Assembly (NCBI GenBank): GCA_001970955.1
Contig: MPUH01000520.1
Coordinates: 1 to 48,429 of the forward strand
Direction of reading: 5' to 3'
DNA length: 48,429 bases
From: Stentor coeruleus
Taxonomy: Eukaryota > Ciliophora > Heterotrichea > Heterotrichida > Stentoridae
Positions 38,577 through 46,896 of the stretch are shown here, piece by piece. Below the pieces are notes generated by a model, which saw only the letters and a program-made list of their open reading frames with translations, searched no databases and was not told the DNA's origin. How positions within the stretch are numbered: position 1 is the first letter of the stretch; each line of letters begins with the position of its first letter. The position numbers and the translations under genes were made by a program.

Positions 38577-38664
38577 TCGAAAAATCTAAGATTTTTCCTG
38601 ATTTTGGGTAGGTATTTTAGTCGAAAAATCTAAGATTTTTCCTGATTTTGGGTAGGTATTTTAG
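38577..38664. repeat. 44-bp tandem duplication
   Basis: 38577-38620 and 38621-38664 are identical and directly abut at the upstream edge of the decayed minus-strand gene. Slippage or an unmerged assembly overlap would both explain it. Confidence 0.9.
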
Positions 38665-38988
38665 ACAACCAAATAAGCTACTTCAATTTTGCAAAGTGTA
38701 ATAATTTGGCCATAAAAGCAGTGCATTTATCAATTCCTCATTCATATAATCAGCTCTTTTTAATTGCAAGGACGGTTAATATCCTTTAGCACCTCTGTGT
38801 GCATTAGCTTTTTTAAAATTACACCATTTTTTATCAACTTATCAGCCATTGATATTCTAATAAATACTATCTAAAATGCATGAGCTCAAAATAATCATCA
38901 TATTCCATCTTACAATTATTCCTATGTACTCCACATTTTTAGATAAAAGAAGCTAAGGCCTATGCTTTCTTATAGTTTTTTTATTTAT
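38665..38988. other. Intergenic region
   Basis: About 320 AT-rich bases between the decayed gene and the ankyrin gene. Short fragments (for example 38740-38830) could be further traces of the decayed gene, but none is long enough to support. Confidence 0.45.
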
Positions 38989-39687
38989 CTAAAAGTTATC
39001 TAAAGTTTCTAGCATCTCAAAGTTTGTAGAGTTGATGAAATGTTTTACAGTTCTTTTACAGTAATCTTCAGCATTTCTATCTGCTCCAGAGCCAAGAAGA
39101 AGTTGAACAAGAGGTATATTATTCCTAATAACTGCCCAATGTAGGGGTGTTTTTCCAACGGAATCTCTTGCATTGACAAGACTAGGAGTTTTTTTCAGGA
39201 GTTTTATCGCTTGAGACATTTTGTCAAGTTTAATTGCTGAAAAAATATCTTTTGAATATGCTGCAAAGGTATTTATAGTCTTAAATACTGGAGTATCTAT
39301 AGGAATTTTTGGTGTTGAAAAGGATTTTTGAATTGAAGATAGAGAAGAAATCACAGCTTCAGCTTTTTTAGAAGATTCTTCATAAAAATTTTCTATGCAA
39401 GGATGAGAAGATGTAAGTAAGTTTGAAGATTCTCTGTAACTAGGTGAAAGATTAAATGATATTTTTGGCAACTTTATCTGATTAACAAGAATTTTATAAG
39501 GTGGAAGTTCTGATTCTGAAGTATTACTTTTATTTATTATATTCGATGTGTCAATCTGTTTATCACTTCTTGAAGTTTTCAATCCACTTTTCACATCAAG
39601 AACTTTAGGATCAATAATTTTCGAATATCTTTTAGTGTTCAAAACCAGCTTGGTATACACATTGAATTTAGTTTTATCTCTTCTCAT
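38989..39687 (-). CDS. Ankyrin-repeat protein
   Basis: Starting at the ATG at 39687 (MRRDKTKFNVYTK) the protein has 232 residues. An upstream ATG at 39741 is only 6 bp from the start of the divergent gene and adds a hydrophobic extension, so the inner start is preferred. The first 140 residues are Ser-rich and probably disordered. The C-terminal 85 contain two to three ankyrin repeats: DIFSAIKLDKMSQAIKLLKK, then DSVGKTPLHWAVIRNNIPLVQLLL, then GSGADRNAEDYCKRT. Ankyrin repeats mediate protein binding. No catalytic domain is attached. The stop is TAG. Confidence 0.75.
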   Translation of the reverse strand: MRRDKTKFNVYTKLVLNTKRYSKIIDPKVLDVKSGLKTSRSDKQIDTSNIINKSNTSESELPPYKILVNQIKLPKISFNLSPSYRESSNLLTSSHPCIENFYEESSKKAEAVISSLSSIQKSFSTPKIPIDTPVFKTINTFAAYSKDIFSAIKLDKMSQAIKLLKKTPSLVNARDSVGKTPLHWAVIRNNIPLVQLLLGSGADRNAEDYCKRTVKHFINSTNFEMLETLDNF

Positions 39688-39747
39688 AATTAATACAATG
39701 GCAATTTTTGAAAAAATATAAAATCCATATATACTTATCATAAAAAA

Positions 39748-40623
39748 ATGTGTGCATGGATGAAATGGATGCCTTCGCCTGATCAGTTAAAGACAGAGCC
39801 ATACAAAAAATTTATTGAAGAAATCACTGAACAGAATGCTTTTAATACGAAAACTCCCAGCACAGAAAAAAAGGAGTTCTTTGTATCAACTTATAAAGAA
39901 CCTAATAAAAAGCAGTATTTAGAAGACTTGAGGAATCAAATTGATAGCAAAACATTTAAAAAACAAGAGGAACTGGCTGAAAAGAAAAGCCCCGGGATTT
40001 GCAAAGATTTTTCAGGATATCCTGACCGCCCTGTGACTCCAAAACTTGTAAAACGTCAAGCTGAGCTTCAGACAATGAAAAAGCTTAAGCACGACTTGGA
40101 TAACCAAACAGCTTATGTGACAAATCAAACCAAAGCTCTTGAGATGGAAGAAAAAGAAAAAATTAACTCGATATTGATAGAAGATTGGAAAAAACATCAA
40201 GAATATGAAGACTATAAAAAAAGTAAAAAAAATAATGAGCAGAGCACTTTGACAGAATCTTGGAATAAAACTATAAGCCTGAAGAAAACAAGTCATAGCT
40301 CAAATATTCAAAATCCTAAAGATGCTTTATATACAAGAAATAGCTACAATCAACAACAAAGCCTTATGTCTTTTCCAAACCCTAATAAATCACCTTTAAT
40401 AACAAATGTACGTGATGGATCAAGAAGTTTATATGATCAAGATCAAGCCAATGATAAAAAAAGCTTATCTGTTATTGAGTCAAAAATAAATAAAATACTT
40501 GAGGCAGCTCGCAATTTACGAAATGAGCAATCAAATCTTATGGTAATTTCACGGCCTAAAGTAAGTATTATAAATGGGGGTCGAAGGCACTATTCCCCAG
40601 GATCTAGCATCAACTTTTCATAA
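39748..40623 (+). CDS. Uncharacterised coiled-coil protein, possibly ciliary
   Basis: 291 residues, with a start at Met1, Met5 or Met8. A motif YLEDLRNQIDSKTFKKQEE is followed by FSGYPDRPVTPKLVKRQAELQ and a charged helix around 120-170. The first motif resembles the short helical segments of CCDC66 and related microtubule or cilium proteins, but this is weak evidence. The C-terminal half is Ser/Asn-rich, with another helix near 245-265. The gene is divergent from the ankyrin gene, with about 60 bp between the preferred starts, so they may share a promoter. Confidence 0.65.
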   Translation: MCAWMKWMPSPDQLKTEPYKKFIEEITEQNAFNTKTPSTEKKEFFVSTYKEPNKKQYLEDLRNQIDSKTFKKQEELAEKKSPGICKDFSGYPDRPVTPKLVKRQAELQTMKKLKHDLDNQTAYVTNQTKALEMEEKEKINSILIEDWKKHQEYEDYKKSKKNNEQSTLTESWNKTISLKKTSHSSNIQNPKDALYTRNSYNQQQSLMSFPNPNKSPLITNVRDGSRSLYDQDQANDKKSLSVIESKINKILEAARNLRNEQSNLMVISRPKVSIINGGRRHYSPGSSINFS

Positions 40624-40932
40624 GTTTAATACCAATAAACATCATTTTTAGAGTTAAATCATAAAAAATCTAATATAATTAAACTGATTTATTATGTAAT
40701 TAATTCAAAAAGTTAATTAATCTAAGTGTGAGAAATATTTTATTACTTTTGTGCAATTATCATAATTAAATGAATAATTTTAATATCATATACAATTAAT
40801 TTATGAAGAAAACTTGTGGAAATATTTTGATAAAGTTCAGATAGATTGCATTATAATTAAAATCAGGTAGCACATAATTTTTATGTTTAGAAATAAAAGA
40901 TGTAGATATGGTTCTAAAAAAATATATTTATA
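40624..40932. other. Intergenic region
   Basis: About 310 very AT-rich bases between two plus-strand genes. It should hold the promoter of the TBC gene. No element is recognisable. Confidence 0.6.
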
Positions 40933-42708
40933 ATGGATATAGAAGTTGATCTGAATGAATGGAAAATCTTACTCAACGTTCCAGATTGCAAATTCTTTAA
41001 TATATCCACCTCTTTAGACTTACCCAATCAAAGAGTTATAGCATCTGACGTTGAAAGGACACGTGCTGGAATCTTAAGCGACGAAGAAAAAATACAAACT
41101 GAGCTTTTACTAACTCATTACTGCAAAGAGCATAACACATGCTACAAACAAGGAATGAATGAAATAATGGCCCCATTTGTTCTAATGATTCGCAAAGGTC
41201 TGCCCCTTCACATGTCTTATCAATTTTTCAAGTCCTTCATTCATACCTATTTAGCTACAATGTTTGTTGACGACACTTTTCGTCCTCTTCAAGCTATGTT
41301 TTTGATTTTCCGTCTACTACTTAGATATCATGAGCCACGTATGAGTACTTTTTTCCTTGTAAACAGCATTTCCCCAGAACTATTTGTAACATCATGGTTT
41401 CTAACTGTATTTGCCTGCAAAGTCCCTAATATAAACTTGCTATACAGTTTTTGGCAGGAAATACTCATGGAAAAAGAGGTACTTTTCCCACTTTTTATCG
41501 GCATAGCTTTTCTTCAGCAATTTAAACTATCTATTATGACTAATGTAGATTATACGATCCCTCATATGATTTCACAGATTTTTATTGATAGTCCTGAAGT
41601 TATGATGGAAATAATTGATAAAGCACGAAAGCTTAAGGAAAAAATGCCTTATTCTATGCTTATGCAGATTTGCAGATATGATATTTATAATTTAGATGTT
41701 ATCGATTTGATTCTAAAATCTTTAGAGAAACAAGCTTGTCTTACTGTTCTTTCAAGGGAAATACTCCATAGAGCTTATCCTGATACAAATTTGTGTAACT
41801 GCAAAACACAAAAATGTCCATGGTGTAGTGAAAAATGGAATGCACCTTTGGTTCTTGTTGATTGTAGAACACAAGAAGAACAATCAGCTGGGATTTTTCC
41901 AAACTCAGTACTTTTAAAAACTCAGGCTTATGAAGATACTGAGTTTATGCTAGAGTTTCCTGATCAATTCATCCCTATGAGAGGAGTTTTCCATTTCTGT
42001 TTAATGGGCAGTTTACCTACTAATGGTGCTGATTTTAGTTTATCTATTAGAGAAAATGAAGGAGAAACAGATTTTGTCCAAAACATGGTCGATAATCTTT
42101 TACAAGCTTTTTTAATTAAAGGATTCCCTTATCTTAGTATACTTGAAGGGGGATTTGAAAGGTGCCATGAAATTGCTACACATTATAAAATTGATTTAGA
42201 AGGACATATTAAAAGTCGTTGCGCTGTTTGCAGTCCAAATAGAATTATGCTTGGAAAAAAAGCTAGAAGATCTTCTGTAGGTGAAAAAATAAAATCTTTT
42301 AATAGTAGTGAAATGCTATTTGCCAGCAGTCCTAAGTTAAAGAAAAATGATAGAGAGCTTGCTGATGCAAATGAACTTGAACTTACTGGATGCGAAACTG
42401 TGAGTTTTTTATGTAAATTGTGGTCTAATGAAAAACCTAGCAATAATGATTTTAAGATAAGGATAAACCATTTGTGGTTTATTGTTGAAGAATTAAAAGA
42501 TGATAACTTGAATGAATATATCAAATGTGAAATGAAACAACTTAGCAATATAACAATATTGAGGAAAAATTCTTTGGTTCTTAGTTTCAGATTTAAAGAC
42601 TTTGATGGGATGATGTTTTTTTTAATGAAATCAGTTGAGGATTCTAAAAGATGTGTAGGTCAAGTGAGTAAATGCTATCAGCTTTCCATTGATAATTTGA
42701 GAGAATGA
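40933..42708 (+). CDS. TBC1D23: TBC and rhodanese-domain protein, TBC1D23-like
   Basis: 591 residues. The TBC (Rab-GAP) domain covers about 1-260, with VIASDVERTR (I-x-x-D-x-x-R, Arg42) and CYKQGMNE (Y-x-Q-G, Gln73), so both catalytic fingers appear present. A rhodanese-like domain lies at about 305-435 (LVLVDCRTQEEQSAGIFPNS, then FHFCLMGS). A final 100-residue domain (about 490-591) could be the TBC1D23 C-terminal PH-like fold. This order is specific to TBC1D23, which captures endosome-derived vesicles at the trans-Golgi by binding golgins and the WASH complex. The TBC domain starts right at Met1, so the N-terminus is shorter than usual and an upstream exon may be missing. The stop is TGA. 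Confidence 0.85.
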   Translation: MDIEVDLNEWKILLNVPDCKFFNISTSLDLPNQRVIASDVERTRAGILSDEEKIQTELLLTHYCKEHNTCYKQGMNEIMAPFVLMIRKGLPLHMSYQFFKSFIHTYLATMFVDDTFRPLQAMFLIFRLLLRYHEPRMSTFFLVNSISPELFVTSWFLTVFACKVPNINLLYSFWQEILMEKEVLFPLFIGIAFLQQFKLSIMTNVDYTIPHMISQIFIDSPEVMMEIIDKARKLKEKMPYSMLMQICRYDIYNLDVIDLILKSLEKQACLTVLSREILHRAYPDTNLCNCKTQKCPWCSEKWNAPLVLVDCRTQEEQSAGIFPNSVLLKTQAYEDTEFMLEFPDQFIPMRGVFHFCLMGSLPTNGADFSLSIRENEGETDFVQNMVDNLLQAFLIKGFPYLSILEGGFERCHEIATHYKIDLEGHIKSRCAVCSPNRIMLGKKARRSSVGEKIKSFNSSEMLFASSPKLKKNDRELADANELELTGCETVSFLCKLWSNEKPSNNDFKIRINHLWFIVEELKDDNLNEYIKCEMKQLSNITILRKNSLVLSFRFKDFDGMMFFLMKSVEDSKRCVGQVSKCYQLSIDNLRE

Positions 42709-43167
42709 GTAGTGGCGCTATGTAGATTATGCTATTCTATGAAGTTTAAATGTTTTATGCTAGAAATAATTATTTGAAAATTATAATGTAGTATTAGTGC
42801 TACCTAAGACTTACTAAGCAGTAGACAGCAACAATCTATTTATAAGGAGTGCAAATAAAAATATCATAAGGAAATTTATATATTATAATTGCTTTACTCA
42901 AAAAAACATTAATTATATTAAAATATCTAAATGAATATAAATTTAAAGCACACATTTTTTATCAGTTCCTTTGTGAGTACCTTATTGACTATACTTTTTA
43001 TAGAAGTGGTAAGCTAAAATTTTAAGTATAAATCACAGAAAACAACTTTTGATTTTAAGCTGGTTTGGTAGAAGACTAGAGTTTAAAAATTTTCGGTTTA
43101 GTAATTATAAAATTATCCATTTACACCAACCATAAAGCCAAAGTGGAATAATAAACCTTGATAATAA
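42709..43167. other. Intergenic region upstream of eL36
   Basis: About 460 AT-rich bases with no open frame. It contains the promoter of the ribosomal protein gene. I see no repeat or hairpin worth reporting. Confidence 0.6.
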
Positions 43168-43491
43168 ATGGCTAGGCCTGGAAAAGCACCTAAAAAAGCT
43201 AAGAAGCTGACTAAAGGTCACGCAGTGACTAAGCTAGCCAAAGTAGCAAAACCAGCTTACAGAAAGGGTCGTCTTTCCAAAAGAACTGCCTTGGTTCGTT
43301 CAGTCATCCGTGAAGTGACCGGATTCGCTCCTTACGAAAGAAAAGTGCTTGAACTTCTCCAAGCTGGCAGCACCAAGGACGAGAAGAAAGCTCTTAAAGT
43401 CGCAAAGAGACGTCTAGGTACCCACAAAAGAGGTATGAACAAGCGTGAGAACCTGAGATTAGTGATGCAGAAGATGAGACATAAGAACTAA
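43168..43491 (+). CDS. RPL36: 60S ribosomal protein eL36 (RPL36)
   Basis: 107 residues, strongly basic. The diagnostic segment is KGRLSKRTALVRSVIREVTG followed by FAPYERKVLELLQ. After this comes KRRLGTHKRGMNKRENL, which matches RPL36 from other eukaryotes end to end. The codons are visibly more GC-rich than in neighbouring genes, as expected for a highly expressed gene. It is intronless, with a TAA stop. Confidence 0.96.
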   Translation: MARPGKAPKKAKKLTKGHAVTKLAKVAKPAYRKGRLSKRTALVRSVIREVTGFAPYERKVLELLQAGSTKDEKKALKVAKRRLGTHKRGMNKRENLRLVMQKMRHKN

Positions 43492-43524
43492 ATTACACTT
43501 ATTAACCTTCTTCTCAAATAAAAT

Positions 43525-43712
43525 CTTTTAGAAATTTTATGTGTTTAGTCAAATACAATTGATACACAATCCGTGGTGAAAGGTTGCTTCTGTAAAAAGG
43601 TCAAATTAGATTGTTATTNCTTTTAGAAATTTTATGTGTTTAGTCAAATACAATTGATACACAATCCGTGGTGAAAGGTTGCTTCTGTAAAAAGGTCAAA
43701 TTAGATTTTTAT
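43525..43712. repeat. About 94-bp duplication around an N (assembly junction)
   Basis: 43525-43618 and 43620-43712 are near-identical on either side of N at 43619 (small differences at the ends of the T-rich tract). It lies in the spacer between eL36 and the kinase, so that spacer is really shorter. Confidence 0.9.
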
Positions 43713-43767
43713 CATACTTAATTTTAAATGATTTAGAGAAAGTTTAGTCTTTTTGTTATAAATAGTA

Positions 43768-45060
43768 ATGGAAAATTCATGTGCTTGGTGTGGAAATGAA
43801 AATGTAGTCCCCAAGTGTTCCCTATGCAAGAAAATCTTTTACTGTGACAAAAATTGTCAATCAAAACACTGGAGTGCTCATAAACTAGTATGCGAAGGTT
43901 ATAAANCATGTGCTTGGTGTGGAAATGAAAATGTAGTCCCCAAGTGTTCCCTATGCAAGAAAATCTTTTATTGTGACAAAAATTGTCAATCAAAACACTG
44001 GAGTGCTCATAAACTAGTATGCGAAGGTTATAAACCTCCAAGAAGCATAGCAGACTTCGAATTTCTAGAACTATTAGGAACAGGAAACTTCTCAGAGATT
44101 ATCCACGTAAAAGAAAGAAGAACAGGTAAAGAGTTCGCTTTAAAGAAACTAGAAAAGTCCAGGGTAAATCAACTAAGAAAACAAGCTGATGTCATGATGG
44201 AAAAACATGCACTTACAAGACTTAAAGATACTCCTGGGGTTGTACAACTTTATGAAACTTTTAAAGATGATCTTGATTTATATTTCCTAACAGAAAAAAT
44301 ACAAGGAGTAGAACTTTGGAATCATTGCAAAGTATTTGGACTTAGGGAAATAGAAACTAGATTTTATTTAAAGCAAATACTCAATACACTTGAAAAAGTT
44401 CATGAATTAGGAATAATTCATAGGGATATTAAAACAGAAAATGTTATGGTTAGTTTTGATGGGGAGATTAAACTTATTGATTTTGGTACAGCTAAAGATA
44501 CACAACATCCTGAAGTAGAAGTCCCTGGGAATTCTATGAGGAAAAAGAAGTTTGAGAATTTTATTGGGACACCACATTTTATGGCACCTGAGTGTATAAA
44601 TAACAAAGATTCTAATTTTAAGTCTGATGTGTGGAGTTTTGGATGTATGTGTTTTTATACACTTGCAGGATATCCATGTTTTCAAGGTGGGTCTGATTAT
44701 CTTATATTTACAAAAGCTCTTGCATTGGAATATGAATTTCCACTGATTATTTCTGAATTAGCAAAAGATTTTATAAGTTGCACTTTGAAACTTACAGGAG
44801 ATGAACGTCCAACTATATCAGAACTTAAAGAGCATCCTTTTATCAAAGATGCTCCAGAAACATTTCCTATGGCTAGTTTGCAAGAATTAGCTTTAGAGAC
44901 TATCAAAAACATATTTGTTAATAATACTGAAGAATTTTTAGAATCTGAATTTCCGAAGTATCAGATTAGACATCCTTGCAAAGAACTTGACTACCTTTAC
45001 TCAAGGCTTAAATATAATTTTTCTAAAGAAACAAGTGGGCACATGAATCAAGGTATATAA
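43768..45060 (+). CDS. MYND zinc finger fused to a PDK1-like protein kinase
   Basis: As given, the frame is 430 residues with two copies of a MYND finger. The copies are 128 bp each around an N (43906) and one is an assembly artefact, so the real protein is about 387 residues with a single finger (C5, C8, C17, C20, C26, C30, H38, C42). The kinase domain has LGTGNFSEIIHVK (glycine loop), FALKKLEKS (VAIK Lys), IIHRDIKTEN (HRD), LIDFGTAKD (DFG) and HFMAPEC (APE), so it should be active. DFGTAK and GGSDYLIFTKALALEYEFP point to PDK1 within the AGC group. There is no PH domain. In the activation loop, the place of PDK1 Ser241 appears to be Asn (FENFIGT). The C-terminal 90 residues are unassigned. 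Confidence 0.85.
   Translation: MENSCAWCGNENVVPKCSLCKKIFYCDKNCQSKHWSAHKLVCEGYKXCAWCGNENVVPKCSLCKKIFYCDKNCQSKHWSAHKLVCEGYKPPRSIADFEFLELLGTGNFSEIIHVKERRTGKEFALKKLEKSRVNQLRKQADVMMEKHALTRLKDTPGVVQLYETFKDDLDLYFLTEKIQGVELWNHCKVFGLREIETRFYLKQILNTLEKVHELGIIHRDIKTENVMVSFDGEIKLIDFGTAKDTQHPEVEVPGNSMRKKKFENFIGTPHFMAPECINNKDSNFKSDVWSFGCMCFYTLAGYPCFQGGSDYLIFTKALALEYEFPLIISELAKDFISCTLKLTGDERPTISELKEHPFIKDAPETFPMASLQELALETIKNIFVNNTEEFLESEFPKYQIRHPCKELDYLYSRLKYNFSKETSGHMNQGI
43778..44034. repeat. 128-bp duplication around an N inside the MYND finger (assembly junction)
   Basis: 43778-43905 and 43907-44034 differ at one synonymous base (TAC/TAT) and flank N at 43906. 128 plus 1 is 129, or 43 codons, so the error keeps the frame and mimics a tandem double MYND finger. 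Confidence 0.9.
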
Positions 45061-45124
45061 TAAAAATACTCTTAATCTATTTAAAAAAAACCTATTCATT
45101 TATAATTTTGTATCTGATAATTCT

Positions 45125-46117
45125 TTAATTAAAAGTTATATCGAGACTTTTGTTTCCTTCCCCAAACATTGTAAAAGAAAAGCTGCTACTCTTCCCCAGT
45201 CCTCCAAATTTGGGTGATTTATCTGGCAATGAGTCAATCGAAAGGTTAAACAATCTATTAAAAACATCTTCATCCTCATGCTTTTTAACTTTTTTCCTAG
45301 CAAGCCTTCTGCTTTTATCAATAATCTCAGGTGTAAATGAGCAGCTATACTGTTTTCTTTTTTCCAAGAGCCTTTTTTCAGAAACTTTCTTCCTTTCATA
45401 TAATCTTTTTTCTATGGGTATTATCTGGCCCATTTGTTCCACCAAATTTTGTGAGTTTTCATCGATCTGAGGGGTGAATTTCAATTCAGACAGAAGTTTT
45501 TCCTCTATTTCAGCCTTTCTTTCATCTATTCTTCTTTTGTTTCTGTTTTTCCATTCTAGGTTGTATTCATAAAATTCTTCCAAAGTCCTTTTTTCTCTTT
45601 CATTTGTCAATATTTTAGGCTTAAAAGTCAACTCTGCTTGGATCTTTTTTTCTCTTTCTTCGTTGATTACTTTTTTCTTCTCTTCAATTTTTTGTTGTGT
45701 TTGTGATATCTCTTTTTCTGCTCGCTCATATATTTTTCCTCCTCTTCTACCAAGTTCTCTAGAACTTGAGTTTATTTTGGGGGCTTTTTGCACATTTTGC
45801 ATCTCCTTTTCCTTTTTCTGCTCAGTCAGTCGCTTTATTTTATCTTTAGTCTTTTGTGCTATTCCTGTCATTCGGGCTAAAGTTGTACTAGCGAATTCTT
45901 TAGCTTTAATTTTTTTCTTACTAGTTGTTGAAGATTTTTCAGCTACTGACGAGACTGGAATACTTTTGTTTAATATAGCTTTAGGTTTAGCCTTTTGTTT
46001 TGTTACTTCTGGAGCAGAAGATACAGTTTCTATTTCCTCATCTTCAGTTTCTTGTAGTCGTTGTAAGAGGTTAGAAAACACTTCTCTCATATCATCTGTT
46101 TGAAATCCATTCAGCAT
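45125..46117 (-). CDS. Charged protein with F-x-P-x-I repeats
   Basis: From the first certain ATG (46117, MLNGFQTDDMREVF) the protein has 330 residues. The frame stays open to 46282 but begins there with GTG. The extra part contains a C-x2-C pair (VCSLCGKDW) and looks coding, so an unseen upstream exon or ATG is possible. The chain is very Lys/Glu-rich and helical. It has three spaced motifs: LTFKPKILTNERE, LKFTPQIDENSQNL and CSFTPEIIDKSRRLA. Repeats of this F-x-P-x-I kind occur in many protist cytoskeletal and flagellar proteins. No enzyme motif is present. The gene is convergent with the kinase, 64 bp away. Confidence 0.65.
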   Translation of the reverse strand: MLNGFQTDDMREVFSNLLQRLQETEDEEIETVSSAPEVTKQKAKPKAILNKSIPVSSVAEKSSTTSKKKIKAKEFASTTLARMTGIAQKTKDKIKRLTEQKKEKEMQNVQKAPKINSSSRELGRRGGKIYERAEKEISQTQQKIEEKKKVINEEREKKIQAELTFKPKILTNEREKRTLEEFYEYNLEWKNRNKRRIDERKAEIEEKLLSELKFTPQIDENSQNLVEQMGQIIPIEKRLYERKKVSEKRLLEKRKQYSCSFTPEIIDKSRRLARKKVKKHEDEDVFNRLFNLSIDSLPDKSPKFGGLGKSSSFSFTMFGEGNKSLDITFN

Positions 46118-46286
46118 AATAATTTTAATATGGGGTTTGACTATCTTTATGGTTTCAATCCAGTCCTTGCCGCACAAACTGCAAACAAACGCAAATTTTA
46201 TGGTAATTTCTTGCTGGGCCACTGCTAGGAAAACAGAAAAATCTAGCAAAAGCTTCTGAAGTTGAATCAGCTTCACAGACACTAAA

Positions 46287-46822
46287 GCTGAAAAGATTGA
46301 GAAACTAGTCTTTAATAAACCATATCAAGGTATACTTCTTAAATCTTCAAAAATGGATTTAATATACTTAAAAACTATGAAATATTCACACAGAAATGGC
46401 TTTGCTTAGATCATGCTATAAACCCACAAAATTTAGGAATCATTTTGAGTTCAGCTCATTTCTTGAAAGTCGATGGTATTGTTGTATCATTAAAGAATTC
46501 TCCTTCACTCAACCCTGTATCTAAAGTTTCTTCAAGAAAATTAGTATGGCTAAACATATATTCTGTTAATGATAAGTCAATTTTTTTAAACAGCATTAAG
46601 GCTATGAGTGGAAAGTTATTGTATCAGAATTGGAATAGATGTTAATGAACTTGAAAATATAATAAAAAAATGCTGATACTTGGAAATGAAGGTTTAAGAT
46701 TGAGAGTTAGAGTTAAAGCTGAATGTGATCAATTTTATTGGATTCCTGGTGGTGATACAGTAGATTATCTTAATGTAGACTCAGCAGCTAGCATATTCTT
46801 ACACAAACTAACTCAGTATTAA
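46287..46822 (+). pseudogene. Relic of an unidentified gene
   Basis: Plus-strand frames with protein-like content follow each other but in different phases. They read AEKIEKLVFNKPYQGILLKSSK, then HFLKVDGIVVSLKNSPSLNP...RKLVWLNIYSVNDKS. After these come IRIGIDVNELENIIKKC and LILGNEGLRLRVRVKAECDQFYWIPGGDTVDYLNVD...HKLTQY, then TAA at 46822. At least three frame changes and one early stop make it non-functional. The order and continuity suggest one ancestral gene of unknown family. Confidence 0.5.
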
Positions 46823-46896
46823 AAATTGAATACATTGGAATTATAATTTATTATCATATGTGTTTTAATAAAAAAACTCTTTAATAAACGCTAAAT

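Noticed and set aside
38330-38611. 93-residue plus-strand ORF
   Set aside because: It begins with TTG, and the opposite strand here has better protein-like content belonging to the decayed gene.
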